From contig CAUYUJ010017632.1 in NCBI GenBank assembly GCA_963575745.1, positions 131,578 through 195,577 of the forward strand: 64,000 nt of DNA. Direction: 5' to 3'. This DNA is from Prorocentrum cordatum (lineage: Eukaryota; Sar; Dinophyceae; Prorocentrales; Prorocentraceae). This document shows, piece after piece, positions 29,434 through 39,319 of this stretch (the first letter of the stretch is position 1; the number at the start of each line of letters is the position of its first letter). Made by a program: the position numbers and the translations under genes. The notes under the pieces were generated by a model, which saw only the letters and a list, made by a program, of their open reading frames with translations, was not told where the DNA came from and searched no databases.

Positions 29434-29690
29434 CCTTCCTCCTCCTCCTCCTCCTCCTCCTCCTCCTCCTCCTCCTCCTCCTCCTCCTCCTCCTGCTCCT
29501 TCTCCTCCTCCTCCTCCTCCTCCTCCTCCTCCTCCTCCTCCCTACCTCCTCCTCCTCCTCCTCCTCCTCCTCCTCATCATCATCCTGCTCCTCCTGCTCC
29601 TCCTCCTCCTCCTCCTCCTCCTCCTCCACTTCCTCCTCCTCCTCCCTCCTTCTCCTCCTCCTCCTCCTCCTCCGCCTCCTCCTCCGCCTC
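29434..29690 (+). repeat. (TCC)n upstream of the helicase exon
   Basis: About 255 bp of TCC with CTG and CAT interruptions, ending 57 bp before the exon acceptor. It may contribute a polypyrimidine tract. Confidence 0.9.
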
Positions 29691-29747
29691 TGGCTTCGGC
29701 TGCCGCGGCGGCGGTGCCGGTGGCGCCCCCCCTGCGCCGCATCGCAG

Positions 29748-29857
29748 GAGGCAGCGGGCGGCCCCGCTGCCCGCCTGACCGCGCTCGGCAGGCACTTGGC
29801 GGTCCTGCCCTGCGACGTGCGCGTGGGCCGGCTCGTGGTGCTGGGCGCCTTCCTGGG
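29748..29857 (+). CDS. exon of a DEAH-box RNA helicase (HA2 region)
   Basis: After CGCCGCATCGCAG, one frame reads EAAGGPAARLTALGRHLAVL then PCDVRVGRLVVLGAFLG. The pattern LTxLGxHLAxLPxDVRxGxLxxxGAxxxC is characteristic of the helicase-associated (HA2/ratchet) domain of DHX36/DHX57-type DEAH RNA helicases, which remodel RNA using ATP. Exon 110 nt; GT donor at 29858-29859. I found no neighbouring helicase exon within the window; the next may be in the assembly gap at 35792, or far away. The gene may equally be a fragment. Confidence 0.6.
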
Positions 29858-30540
29858 GTGCCCGGTTCTGCCCGAACGAAATGGGCACGGAAGGGCTTAG
29901 GACACCCCCTCCTCCTCCTCCTCTCCTCCTCCTCCTCCTCCTCTTCCCTCCTCCTCCTCCTACTCCTCCTCCCTCCTCTCCCCCTCCTCCTTTCCTCCTC
30001 CTCTCCTCTCTCTCCTCCCTCCTCCTCCCTCCCTCCTCCTCCTCCTCCTCCCCTTCTCCCTTCCTCCTCTCCTCCTCCTCCTCTCCTCCTCCTCCTCCTC
30101 CTCCTCCTCCTCCTCCTCCTCCTCCTCCTATTCCTCCTCCTCCCCTCCTCCTCCTCCTCCTCCTCCTCCTCCTCCTCCTCCACCTCTCCTCCTCCTCCTC
30201 CTTTTCCTCTCTCCTCCTCCTCCTCCTCCTCCTCCTCCTCCTCCTCCTCCTCCTCCTCTCTCCTCCTATACCTCCTCTCCTCCTCCTCCTCCTCCTCCTC
30301 CTCCTCCTCCTCCTCCTCCTCCTCCTCCTCCTCCTCCTCCTCCTCCTCCTCCTCTCCTCCTCCTCCCCCTCCTCCTCCTCCTCCTCTCTCCTCCTCCTCC
30401 TCCTCCTCCTCCAGCGGATCTTGTTCATTTTGAACAGGGCTCGCTGTCCACGCCGCCGCGGCCTGTGCCCATTTGAGACAGAAGGCCGCCTGCCCAACAG
30501 CGGCCGCTGTCGGTTTGGGGTGCCTGGTGGGACCTGGTAG
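29858..30540 (+). mobile_element. MITE-4 copy expanded by (TCC)n
   Basis: Begins GTGCCCGGTTCTGCCCGAAC, GAAATGGGCACGGAA exactly at the helicase donor. It continues with about 500 bp of TCC (29907-30412), then the MITE-4 interior GGGCTCGCTGTCCACGCCGC and the palindromic AACAGCGGCCGCTGT. The right end is missing. Compare the complete copy at 30802-31023. Confidence 0.65.
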
Positions 30541-30801
30541 AGCTCCTTACACACTTGAAAGTGCTGTCAATGGGGACAGCGAGCTCCCTGGAAAATCAGC
30601 TTGAGAACTAAGGGAAACAGTTTTCGGGGTTGCGCAGATATGTTGAGTATTATTGCAGCTAGAGACCTAATACTTTGCAAGCGAACGAGAGAGAGAGAGA
30701 GACTCCTCCCATTCGGTGGGGCTCGGGGCTCAAGAGACCCCGACAGGGCCGCGTCGTAAAAGACGATCAGGGCTGCAGGTTTTCTGGCCGACTTCGGCAT
30801 C

Positions 30802-31023
30802 GGGGTGCCCGGTTCTGCACGAACGAAATGGGCACGGAAAGAATGGGTACAATGCCCAACAGCGGATCTTTTTCATTTTGAACAGGGCTCGCTGTCCACG
30901 CCGCCGCGGCCTGTGTCCATTCGAGACAGAAGGCCGCCTGCCCAACAGCGGCCGCTGTTGGTTTGGGACAAGTATGTTTTTGGGCATTGCACCCATTCTT
31001 TCCGTACCCATTTCGGACGTCCG
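30802..31023 (+). mobile_element. MITE-4, complete copy
   Basis: Left GAAATGGGCACGGAAAGAAT, GGGTACAATGCCC; right is the complement of GAAATGGGTACGGAAAGAAT, GGGTGCAATGCCC. Inverted repeats span about 35 bp. The interior holds a perfect 20-bp palindrome CCAACAGCGGCCGCTGTTGG with a NotI core. About 220 bp, non-coding. Other traces at 36249-36786 and 42430-42540. Confidence 0.75.
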
Positions 31024-31085
31024 TCCAAACCTGTGGGTCACCCTTCCCATTCGGTGGGGCTCGGGGCTCAAGAGACCCCGCGTCG

Positions 31086-31255
31086 TAAATCAGATCGGGG
31101 CGGCAGGTTTTCTGGCCGACCTCGGCCTCGGGGGGCCCTCGCCGGGCCTCGGGACCGTCGAAAGATGACTCGGGATGAAAAACCGGTCCCAGAGAACGGG
31201 TCGGGATTTCAGGGACCCCGTATGGGAAAAAGCAGGACGTCGCATGTTTGGGAAC
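31086..31255 (+). repeat. dispersed repeat R135, copy
   Basis: GGCCTCGGGGGGCCCTCGCC, GGGCCTCGGGACCGT ... GACTCGGGATGAAAAACCGG, TCCC...GGGTCGGGA...CCCCGTATGGGAAA, GGACGTCGCATG. The most numerous short repeat in the right half, in both orientations. Confidence 0.8.
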
Positions 31256-31578
31256 GACGGGGGTCTGGCAGAGCGCCGGATCTTGCAGGATCCAACAGAG
31301 CCAGGGGTGCACTGACCCGGGCTTGAGTGTAGGATCCTGCTGGATCCTGCAGGATCTTCCCTGACCCCCAACGTCGTGTGTATTTTTTTCGCAGCGTCGA
31401 CTCCCAGCGGTCTGGACCCCTTGACTCTGGCGAGGGCCCCTCGAGGCCGAAAGCAGCGAAAAAAGCTTCCCGTCGTGATGTTCTCACAGCGCGAGCGGGT
31501 GGTTTGGCGTCGTCCAGCAGTCAGTCTATTCGTTTCATCTCCTCCCCTTTTAAGATTTCAACTGTCTTTCATGCTCGC

Positions 31579-31635
31579 ACTCCTCGCACTCCTCCTCCTC
31601 CTCCTCCTCCTCCTCCTCCTCCTCCTCCTCCTGGG
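31579..31635 (+). repeat. (TCC)n
   Basis: Short TCC tract followed by GGATCC-containing repeat remnants. Nothing coding seen. Confidence 0.9.
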
Positions 31636-31789
31636 TCTGGGGCTCGCACAGGATCCGGCAGCGCCTGACTGACCCGGGCCTGCATGCAACCGGGCCAGCA
31701 GATACCCCCGCGGGGCGGGCGGTGGGCCCCGGAGGGCGCGCGGGCCCCCGCCCGCCCGCTGCGGACGCCCGCCCGCTGCGGACGGCGGG

Positions 31790-31866
31790 CGGCGGCGCCG
31801 CCGCCGAGGGCTGCGACCTGCGGCGGCGGCGGCGGCTTGGAAGACGGCGGCGACGACGACGACGGT

Positions 31867-31897
<31 letters not shown>

Positions 31898-32215
31898 ACG
31901 GCAGCGACGACGACGACGGCGGCGGCGGCGGCGACGACGACGACGGCGACGACGGCGGCGGCAGCGGAGAGGACGACGCGACGACGACGGCGACGGCAAC
32001 GGCATCTGCGACGGCGTCGGCGGCGGCTCCGGCGGCGACGGTTGCGACAACAACGGCGGCGGCATCGACGACGTCGGCGAGCGACTGCGATGGCGGCGGC
32101 GGGCACAGCGTCGCCAAGGACTGCGACTGCGACGGCGACGACGGCTACAACGACGAGGACAGCGCCGACGGCTTTGAAGGCGGCGGCGACGATGCTTTCG
32201 ACGAAGACGATCGAG
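31790..32215 (+). repeat. (GGC/GAC)n microsatellite field
   Basis: Over 400 bp of GGCGGC and GACGAC repeats. Both strands give long Asp-, Arg- or Ala-rich frames that I treat as artefacts. Confidence 0.85.
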
Positions 32216-32725
32216 ATCGACTAAAAGTCGGCTCCCGGACAACCCCCCACTCTGTGGCCACCTGTCTCACGCCTGGGAGTAATGCCCAGTGGCCCTCGGG
32301 CCCAATGCGGGCCCCCAATGCAGAAGACGCGAAGACAATTTGTTTGAGTTGCGATGGCGACGACCACCACCACCACCACCACCACCACAACTTCCTCCTC
32401 AAACTCGTTCCATGGACCTGTCCATGGGTGCTTTTCGATGAGAATTTCCGGGCGGTTCCAGCTGTGGCTACGACAGGCCTCCCAGAGTCCCGAAGAGAGT
32501 GAAAACCGTCCCTAAACCAGATTTTCGATCTTCAAGGATCGAGGCTCGAGGATCGGCGACGCAGACGGCCTCTGCGGCGGCGACGGCGAGAACCTACGCA
32601 GAGCCTCCAGGAGCCTCCCCGAGGACCCCCCAGAACCTCGGAGACCTTCCTGAAATATCCACAAATCATTCAAACCTCCGCAGACCAGAGACCGTCTACG
32701 AAATCGCAATCGGAGAAGAGAAATG

Positions 32726-32896
32726 GCATAAACATAAATTGTTAGCGCTCCGCGCTGATTTCTTGAATCTGCGCTGGGACCCCCCTGGCGGCGCCCCCGG
32801 CGCCGCCCCTGGCGCGCTTCGCGAGCCAGGGAGGGAGGTCCAGCACGGATCCAAGAAATCCGCGCGGACCGCCGAAAGTTTATGTTTATGTTGTTG
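32726..32896 (+). mobile_element. foldback element FB, copy 1
   Basis: ATAAACATAAATTGTTAGCG at the left pairs with CGAAAGTTTATGTTTATGTT at the right, and most of the 170 bp between is self-complementary around GGCGCCCCCGGCGCC. Copies at 39462-39625, 56985-57275 (interrupted) and 62381-62550. Confidence 0.7.
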
Positions 32897-33173
32897 TGAG
32901 ACACTTTTGAAAAGCGACGATGACACCCGTCGATCCTCGTCGGTCGAAGGTCGACGACCGAGCTTCGGCGACGGCGTCGACGACGGTGCCGACGCACGGG
33001 CGGCGCCCACGGCGCCGCTGCGCGCCGCTCCCCCACGACGGCGACGAGCGGTGGCGTGCGGCGGCGATGACGACGAGCTTCGCCGGCGGCGGCGACGACG
33101 AGCGGCGCCGTCGGCGGCGGACGGCGACGACGAGCGGCTCCGGCGACGACGGACGGCGGGAACGTCGACCAGC

Positions 33174-33375
33174 GTTATGAGTTCCAACCTGCTTTAGCCT
33201 TGACCGCCAGAAAGAATTTCGAGCACCAGCAAAATACCGAAACTCTAGGGTTTTCAGGTGTCGGGCCCTGGGAGACACTCGTCCGATCACTCTTTCGACA
33301 CTCTTTCGACACTTTTCCGGGTGCTCGAAACTATTTCTGGGATGTGTTCCTTAAGTACGATGGGGGCAACATAAC
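33174..33375 (+). mobile_element. MITE-5 copy 1 (GTTATG ends)
   Basis: Begins GTTATGAGTTCCAACC, ends GGGGCAACATAAC. Sub-terminal TTTCGAGCACC and GGTGCTCGAAA are also inverted. Matches 59033-59217. Confidence 0.7.
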
Positions 33376-33728
33376 TCTTGATTCTGCTCACCGCCCCCGC
33401 ACGCCACCCATTGTGGACAAGCGCGTTCCACGACTCGCAAAGTAACCGCTCGCAAACGGCCGGGCTCCGCCGCGGGGGACCCACGATGCATCCCTCGAAG
33501 CAGGCATCAGTTTTTGTTCGCACCTTGCGAGCAAGCACTCTGCGAGTCATGGGAGCACCATCAGACCAGCGCCGGCGGCGGCGAGGGGAGCCGCCCTCGA
33601 GCAGGTGCGCGCCGGCGGCGTGCTCGGTGGCGGCATGGCTGTCGGTGCGGTCCCCGCTGGTGAGGCCCTGGCAGCCGGAGCAGGACGGGGCTCGGGCGGA
33701 GGGGCGAGGGAGGAGGCGTCGGGCCGGA

Positions 33729-33906
33729 CGAAAGGGGGGGATTGGGAAAGGGGGGGTTACGAAATTTGCTGCATGCAGCTGGTTTCGGCCTCACCGATGG
33801 GCCCATTCCTCGATACATAGCCGCCTCCGGCGCCGGGAGGCGCCGGGAAAATCAGCTACGTGAGCTGATTCTCAAACCCCCCTTTTGCTATCCCCCCCTT
33901 TCGCCC
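33729..33906 (+). mobile_element. MITE-6 copy 1 (G-run ends)
   Basis: CGAAAGGGGGGGATTGGGAA at the left; complement of CGAAAGGGGGGGATAGCAAA at the right. The interior contains CTGCATGCAG and ATCAGCTACGTGAGCTGAT palindromes. Second copy at about 55770-55935. Confidence 0.65.
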
Positions 33907-34109
33907 GACCCGAAGGTGGATCGAGGGGGGGGGACCGTAGATGGACAGCAAGGTGGAACCCTTGACGCCACGCCCCCCCTCCCCCCCATTTCAAAGTTAG
34001 CCTCAAGCGTTTGGCAGCACAGGCGTGAGAGGGGGCGAATGCGGGGCCGAAGACGAAGGGGCTACATTTTTTCCTTACCGGAGGAACCCAGACCCCCTCA
34101 GGTGATGAA

Positions 34110-34258
34110 GAAATCATGACAGGAGGTTTTCGCTATTTTCGGCTTCGGGGGGCCCTCGCCGGGCCTCGGGAACGTCACAGAGGGCCTCAGGATGAAGATC
34201 CGGTCGAGGCTTCCAGGGGCCGACGAAATGAAAAAATCATGACGTAGGGGGTCTGGAA
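34110..34258 (+). repeat. dispersed repeat R135, copy
   Basis: GGCTTCGGGGGGCCCTCGCC, GGGCCTCGGGAACGT, ending GAAAAAATCATGACGTAGGG. GAAGAAATCATGACA precedes it, giving direct repeats at the two ends. Confidence 0.75.
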
Positions 34259-34449
34259 TGTCAGACGAGGAAACGGTATACCGATGCCGCTGCCCGTCCC
34301 TCGATGTCGCCCGTCTGGGCCCCCCGGAGGGCCCTCGTAGCCACGGCTGGATGCGCTTCGGCTTCTAGGCAGATTGCAGCCCAGCAGAGGCCCGTGGAGT
34401 AGCGGTGTGGGTGCACAGTGCCGTTTTTAATACATGCTCCAGCTGGGCC

Positions 34450-34745
34450 AAAAGCCATGCGCCTTGAGTTCTGCACGACGCGACCACGTCTGAGGCCGCG
34501 CAGGCGCCGAGGCGCCCGCCGCAGCGCCGGGGGAGGGCGCCACATGGGCGGCGCGGCGGCGGAGCCGGCCGCCTCCGCGGCGGCCCCTCCCGCCGCAGAG
34601 GCCGCGCGGCCCGCCGCGCGCGCGCCCGCGGTGGGCGGCGCGGCGGCGGAGGAGGCGGCCGCCGCCGAGGCGGCGCATGGCGCCGCCCGCAGGGTCGACG
34701 GCCCCGCGGCGGCCGCTGCCGCTGCAGGCGCCGAAGTCAGGGGAA
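34450..34745 (+). other. GCC/GGC-rich low-complexity stretch
   Basis: Ala- or Gly-rich frames on both strands without recognisable motif. No gene is called. Confidence 0.5.
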
Positions 34746-34889
34746 GCCAGGGGCGTTTACCGAGCTCAGACATGTGACCGTCAAGGCAAAACGGCTCAGG
34801 GTGAAAAACCGGTCCCTGGGAGAGTATCGGGACTTCCAGGAACCCCGTATTGAAAGTAGTTATGCAGTAGTGAGTACCGCAGTTGTGGG

Positions 34890-35700
34890 TATCGTCTTCC
34901 ATGGAGCTCCCTCTGGGGCCACAAAACTTTGTGCTGGGCGGGGGAACCGCATGCGGGCTGCGCCACTGGGACCTTCGGTGGAGCTCCTTATCGGGCCACG
35001 AAACGTTGTACTGGGCGGGGAAAAAGCATGCGAACTGCGCAGTGAGACCTTCGGTGGAGCTCCCTGTAGAGCCACGAACCGTGTGAGGGGTGTGCCGCAC
35101 TGAGTCGCGGGGACGCATGTAAACCCTGCCACTGCGGCCTTGGGTGGAGCTTGATTATTTGGCCACGAACCGTGTGAGGGGTGCGCCGAAATGAGTCGCG
35201 GGGACGCGTGTACACCCTGCCACTGAGGCCTTCGGTGGAGCTCTGCATGGTGCCACGAACCGTGTGAAGGGTATGCCGAAATGAGTCGCGGGGACGCATG
35301 TCAACCCTGCCACTGCGGCCTTGGGTGGAGCTCTTTCTTTGGCCACGAACCGTGTGAGGGGTGCGCCGAAATGAGCTGCGGGGACGCATGCAAACCTTGC
35401 CACTGGGGCCTTCGGTGGGGCTCCCTCTGGGGCCACGAACGTGTGAGGGGGGTGCCGAAATGAGCCGCGGGAACGCATGTAAACCCTGCCACTGCGGCCT
35501 TGGGTGGAGCTTCCTACGGCGCGACGAACCTTGTGAGGGGTGTGCGGACTTGAGTCGCGGGGACGCATGTACACCCTGCCACTGGGGCCTTCGGTGGAGC
35601 TCCCTGTGGTGCCACGAACGTTGCGAGGGGTGTGTCGAAATGGAGGCGGTGGTGCCATGCGGACCCTGCCACTGGGGCCTTCCGGGGAGTTCCCTATGGT
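34890..35700 (+). repeat. 89-bp minisatellite, about 9 copies
   Basis: Units contain GCCACGAACCGTGTGAGGGG, GTGCGCCGAAATGAGTCGCG, GGGACGCATG and CCCTGCCACTG. Neighbouring units start 89 bp apart (35072, 35161, 35250). The Cys/His-rich frames (CxPCHWG) come from the repeat and are not zinc-finger genes. Confidence 0.85.
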
Positions 35701-35738
35701 ATCTGGGAGGGGGGAGTGGGAGGGAGGAGAGGGATGAG

Positions 35739-35993
35739 GAGGAGGAGGAGGAGGAGGAGGAGGAGGAAGAAGGAGGGGGAGGAGGAGGAGGNNNNNNNNN
35801 NNNNNNNNNNNNNNNNNNNNNNNNNNNNNNNNNNNNNNNNNNNNNNNNNNNNNNNNNNNNNNNNNNNNNNNNNNNNNNNNNNNNNNNNNNNCTCCTCCTC
35901 GCTGCTCCTCCCTGCTCCTCCCTCCTCCTCTCCTCTTCCTCCTCCTCCTCCTCCTCCTCCTCCTCCTCCTCCTCCCTTTCCTCCTCCCCGGGA
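35739..35993 (+). other. 100-N assembly gap between AGG and TCC tracts
   Basis: (AGG)n runs into 100 N (35792-35891), then (TCC)n follows. A gap of exactly 100 N usually means unknown size. The change of repeat strand across it suggests an inverted structure, or a scaffold join made through microsatellite. Confidence 0.9.
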
Positions 35994-36067
35994 GGCCTCT
36001 CGTCGCACGGCTGGGCTTGCACCGAAGAACGCGCCACGGCGGACCCCAGGATCGGGACGATCGAAGT

Positions 36068-36248
36068 TCGAGTAGGGGATCGACTACTTTCATAATGGAG
36101 TTGCCCTAACTTGGACTTGTCGTGTGGATCTCAAAAAAGTAATGAGGATACGCCGTAGATCTACGGAGCACTCTGCTTAGTTGTTTGTAGAGTGGACGAG
36201 AAAATCCATTATGGGGTAGATCAACTCTGTAGTCGATCCCCTACTCGA
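36068..36248 (+). mobile_element. MITE-7 with perfect 19-bp terminal inverted repeats
   Basis: CGAGTAGGGGATCGACTAC (36069-36087) and its exact complement GTAGTCGATCCCCTACTCG (36229-36247). About 180 bp, less GC-rich than its surroundings, non-coding. The intact ends suggest recent insertion. No clear target duplication is seen. Confidence 0.8.
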
Positions 36249-36786
36249 GAAATGGGTACGCAAAGGATGGGTACAGTCGGACCGAGGTATAAGATCTAGG
36301 TAGGTTCGGGGAGGGTGCCCTCATGGTCTTCGTGGCTGTTGGACGTTATTGTGCATCCTGGGGGAGGGTATCCCGGAGTGCTTTTCACTTGGGGTGGCGG
36401 AAGGTCTCATGAGCTTGAAGGGTGTTCTTCTGGCCTAGGTCCGACTGTACCATGCCCAACCGCAGTTCCTGATGATTCTGAGCAGGGCTCGCTGCCCACG
36501 CCGCCGCGGACGTGGCTCATGGAAGGCAGAGAGCCGCCTGCCCATCGGCGGCCGCTGTCTGATGGGCCTGCTTTCCACCACCGCCACCATAAGTTGGAGG
36601 GGGTAAGGAGGAGGAGGAGGAGGAGGAGGAGGAGGAGGAGGAGGAGGAGGAGGAGGAGGAGGAGCCCCTCCCCCTCCTACTTCTGGTGGTGGTGGTGGAA
36701 AACAGGCCCAGCAATGCCGGTTTTGGACAACACTCGTGGGGGAGCATTGTACCAGTTGTTAATTATCCGCACCCATTTCGGGCGTC
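36249..36786 (+). mobile_element. MITE-4 derivative with internal insertions
   Basis: GAAATGGGTACGCAAAGGAT, GGGTACAG at the left and CACCCATTTCGGGCGTCC at the right are MITE-4 ends; GGGCTCGCTGCCCACGCCGC is its interior. An insert at about 36273-36455 has its own inverted ends (GTACAGTCGGACC ... GGTCCGACTGTAC), and (AGG)n occupies 36604-36664. Confidence 0.5.
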
Positions 36787-36976
36787 CAGGCAGGGGAGGG
36801 GCTGGCTCCTGGAGCCGATTTTCAGCGGAGGCGGGCCGGGCGCGAGGGCCGCCGTTTGTTCTTGCCTGGCACCCTGTGGAGGCGATGCCCGTGGACCTCC
36901 CGGCGCCCCCAATTGGGCGCCAGAGCAGGTGGGGTCGGGGGCTCACGCTGCCATCCCAGACCCCCTCGGGTGATGG

Positions 36977-37140
36977 GAAAATCAGGACGGGAGTTTTTGT
37001 TCGTTCATTTTCGGCCTCGGGGGGCCCTCGCCGGGCCTCGGGAGCGTACGACGCAGGACGAAAGACCGGTCGCGGGGAATGGGTCGAGACCTCCAGGGGT
37101 CGACGTAATGAACAAATCACGACGTCGGCGGTCTGGGATC
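36977..37140 (+). repeat. dispersed repeat R135, copy
   Basis: GGCCTCGGGGGGCCCTCGCC then GGGCCTCGGGAGCGT, CCGGTCGCGGGGAATGGGTC, with AAAATCAGGACGGGAG and ACAAATCACGACGTCG at the two ends. A reversed, decayed copy follows at about 37230-37365. Confidence 0.75.
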
Positions 37141-37699
37141 GCCGATGCATCGGCGATGCGGCTCGATCTGGGGCCCGATTGGGTCCATCCCGACGTCTCC
37201 GATGCATCGTCGCCGATGTACTTTCATTTCGTGGTCACTGGAAGTCCCGACCCTTTCCCCAGGGCCGGTTTTCCGTCCCGGGCATGCTCGGGGTCATGGA
37301 CCGCCGAAACAATACTTGACCTTTTTGGCGATCTCGGAGCCTGGCGAGGGCTTTGGAAGGCCGAACGCTTTTTTCTGTGAAAAATAATAACAATACTTTA
37401 AGATCCGGCCGGGGAGTCGCGATTTGTCACAACGTGCGTTGCCAAGTTTTCGGCCCCACGACCATCACAGATCGATCCGGCTGGGGGAATGCAGGAAAAA
37501 GATGTGACCCCGCGCTCCGGTCGTGATGTTTGACGATGGTGCAGTTTGCCCGCGCCGTCGGAGCTCAGTCAGGGTAGTCATGTTGGGTGTTTGGGTATCG
37601 GCGATGCGGCGCGATCCTCCGACCCCGGCTGCTGAAGCCGCATTCGGGGCGGCCGCCAGGACCGATGGGTCCTTTTTCCACCACCACTACCACATGTAG

Positions 37700-37811
37700 A
37701 AAAGAGAGGAGGAGGAGCAGGAGGAAGAAAGGGAGGAGAAGGAGGAGGAGGAAAGGGAGGAGGAGGAGGAGGAGGAGGAGGAGGAGGAGGAGGAGGAGGA
37801 GGAGGAGGAGA
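37700..37811 (+). repeat. (AGG)n
   Basis: AGG tract 40 bp upstream of the next exon candidate. Confidence 0.9.
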
Positions 37812-37850
37812 CCTCCTCGTCCTCCCTCTCCCCCGTCCTGCATCTGGCAG

Positions 37851-38014
37851 CGGTGGTGGGGAACTCGCCCATGAAGGACCGGTACCTCAAGGCGCGGGGC
37901 GCGTGCCCGCCCCGCACGTGGGTCTCCGCGCGGGCGGACGAGCTGCGGCGGACCGGCGGCGGCGCGGCGGAGGTCGCGGAGGCGGCACGGCTGTGGCACC
38001 TCGGGGGCAACGCG
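37851..38014 (+). CDS. exon candidate, product unrecognised
   Basis: Pyrimidine-rich CCTCCCTCTCCCCCGTCCTG, CATCTGGCAG precedes it. The frame reads VVGNSPMKDRYLKARGACPP, RTWVSARADELRRTGG and ends AARLWHLGGNA before a GTTGGT donor. The composition is protein-like (mixed charged and aromatic residues) in contrast to the surrounding repeat frames. I do not recognise the family and cannot tell whether it belongs with the helicase exon. Confidence 0.45.
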
Positions 38015-38486
38015 GTTGGTATGTTACGGAGCGGGAAAACGACCACAGCCACTGCTTTTCTTCTGTTGCCGCCTTCCAGCCCGCAGAAACGAAGCAGTGG
38101 TTGTGGTCATTTCCGTTGAACTCGGCACCAGGGAAATGACCACAACCACTCCTTCTTTTTCGACCGGCGCAAACAAGAAGCAGCGGCTGTGGCCATTTTC
38201 CCGTCCCGCATATGTAGATGGGCAACGAGGTTGGTATGTAGATCCAGACATGACCGCGTTGTTTATTTTGCTTTTCTTCTGTTGCCGCCTTCCAGCCCGC
38301 AGAAACGAAGCAGTGGTTGTGGTCATTTCCGTTGAACTCGGCACCAGGGAAATGACCACAACCACTCCTTCTTTTTCGACCGGCGCAAACAAGAAGCAGC
38401 GGCTGTGGCCATTTTCCCGTCCCGCATATGTAGATGGGCAACGAGGTTGGTATGTAGATCCAGACATGACCGCGTTGTTTATTTTT
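38015..38486 (+). repeat. 216-bp direct repeat with nested hairpins, starting at the splice donor
   Basis: GCTTTTCTTCTGTTGCCGCC starts at 38054 and again at 38270, with near-identical sequence to 38485. Each unit contains AGTGGTTGTGGTCATTTCC and its exact complement 16 bp later, and outer arms CGGGAAAAC..CCACAGCC / GGCTGTGGCC..TTTTCCCG. GGCAACGAGGTTGGTATGTA at each unit end resembles the exon end GGCAACGCGGTTGGTATGTT. Confidence 0.75.
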
Positions 38487-38498
38487 CAAAAAAAAAAA

Positions 38499-38665
38499 AA
38501 ATCAGGGCGGGAGGCTTTTGGCCAGTTTCGGCCTCTGGGGGCCTTCGCAGGGCTTCGGGACCGTCAAAACACGACTCAGGATGCAAAACCGGTCCCGGGG
38601 AAAGGGTCGGGACTTCCAGGGACCCCGCGTTGAAAAAAATCTGGGCGTCGCACGTCTGGGGGCCA
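38499..38665 (+). repeat. dispersed repeat R135, copy
   Basis: GGCCTCTGGGGGCCTTCGCA ... GACTCAGGATGCAAAACCGG ... GGGTCGGGACTTCCAGGGAC, with AAAAATCAGGGCGGGAGGC before and AAAAATCTGGGCGTCGCACG after. Confidence 0.8.
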
Positions 38666-39028
38666 GGAGAGGAAAACACACACAGACACAATGGATTGCC
38701 GAACCCCAGAAAGGTATAGGACAAAATATGGGAAGTGGGGGGGAGAAGACGAAAACCCAGAACAGGTGGGAAAATAGGGCGGATCCCGGGAGTCGTGTCG
38801 ATCCCGTGACATGCATCTGCTTCGTTGCCCCACTCCAGGGTTTTTTTCTCGGGCCCGGCGGGTAGCCCCTTAGTTGCGTGAACTCGGCAGCCGGCATCCA
38901 GTCTGGTGACTTCGTGTGGTGGACGTTGGTTGGTGCTTCGCTGGAGGGAAAAAAATCAGGGCGTCGCACGTCTGGGGGCCAGGAGAGGAAAACACACACA
39001 GACACAATGGATCGCCGACCCCCACGGA

Positions 39029-39260
39029 TCAAGCAGTGGCGAAGCATCCCGGCTCGCCTATAGCCCCACCAAACAATGTTCTAAGAACCTTTTGTGGTTC
39101 CCACGAAATGTTCTTAGAACATGTCTGGCTGGGATTGTCTTGTTGGAACACATCGGGCTTACGTTCTAAGAACATCGTTGTTGTTCTTAGAACATCGCTG
39201 GGTTCTAAGAACATTTCGTGGTATGACGGTAGGAATGCCGGGACGGTCGGGCCCTGCTCA
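39029..39260 (+). mobile_element. MITE-8 copy 1 (TTCTAAGAAC palindromes)
   Basis: Long imperfect inverted ends: GGCTCGCCTATAGCCCCACC, AAACAATGTTCTAAGAAC at the left; complement of CATTCCTACCGTCATACCAC, GAAATGTTCTTAGAAC at the right. Internal GTTCTAAGAAC and GTTCTTAGAAC palindromes. Other copies at 59371-59597 and 60229-60460. Confidence 0.8.
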
Positions 39261-39319
39261 CACGGAAGTAGAGAGCAAACTATGGGGAGAACAGGTGGGA
39301 CAGTAGGAGGGCTCCTGGG

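Noticed and set aside
31722-32502. Asp- and Arg-rich ORFs
   Set aside because: They are GAC/GGC microsatellite translations.
34890-35700. Cys/His-rich protein with zinc-finger-like CxPCHWG repeats
   Set aside because: The pattern is the 89-bp minisatellite in translation, and similar frames exist on the other strand.
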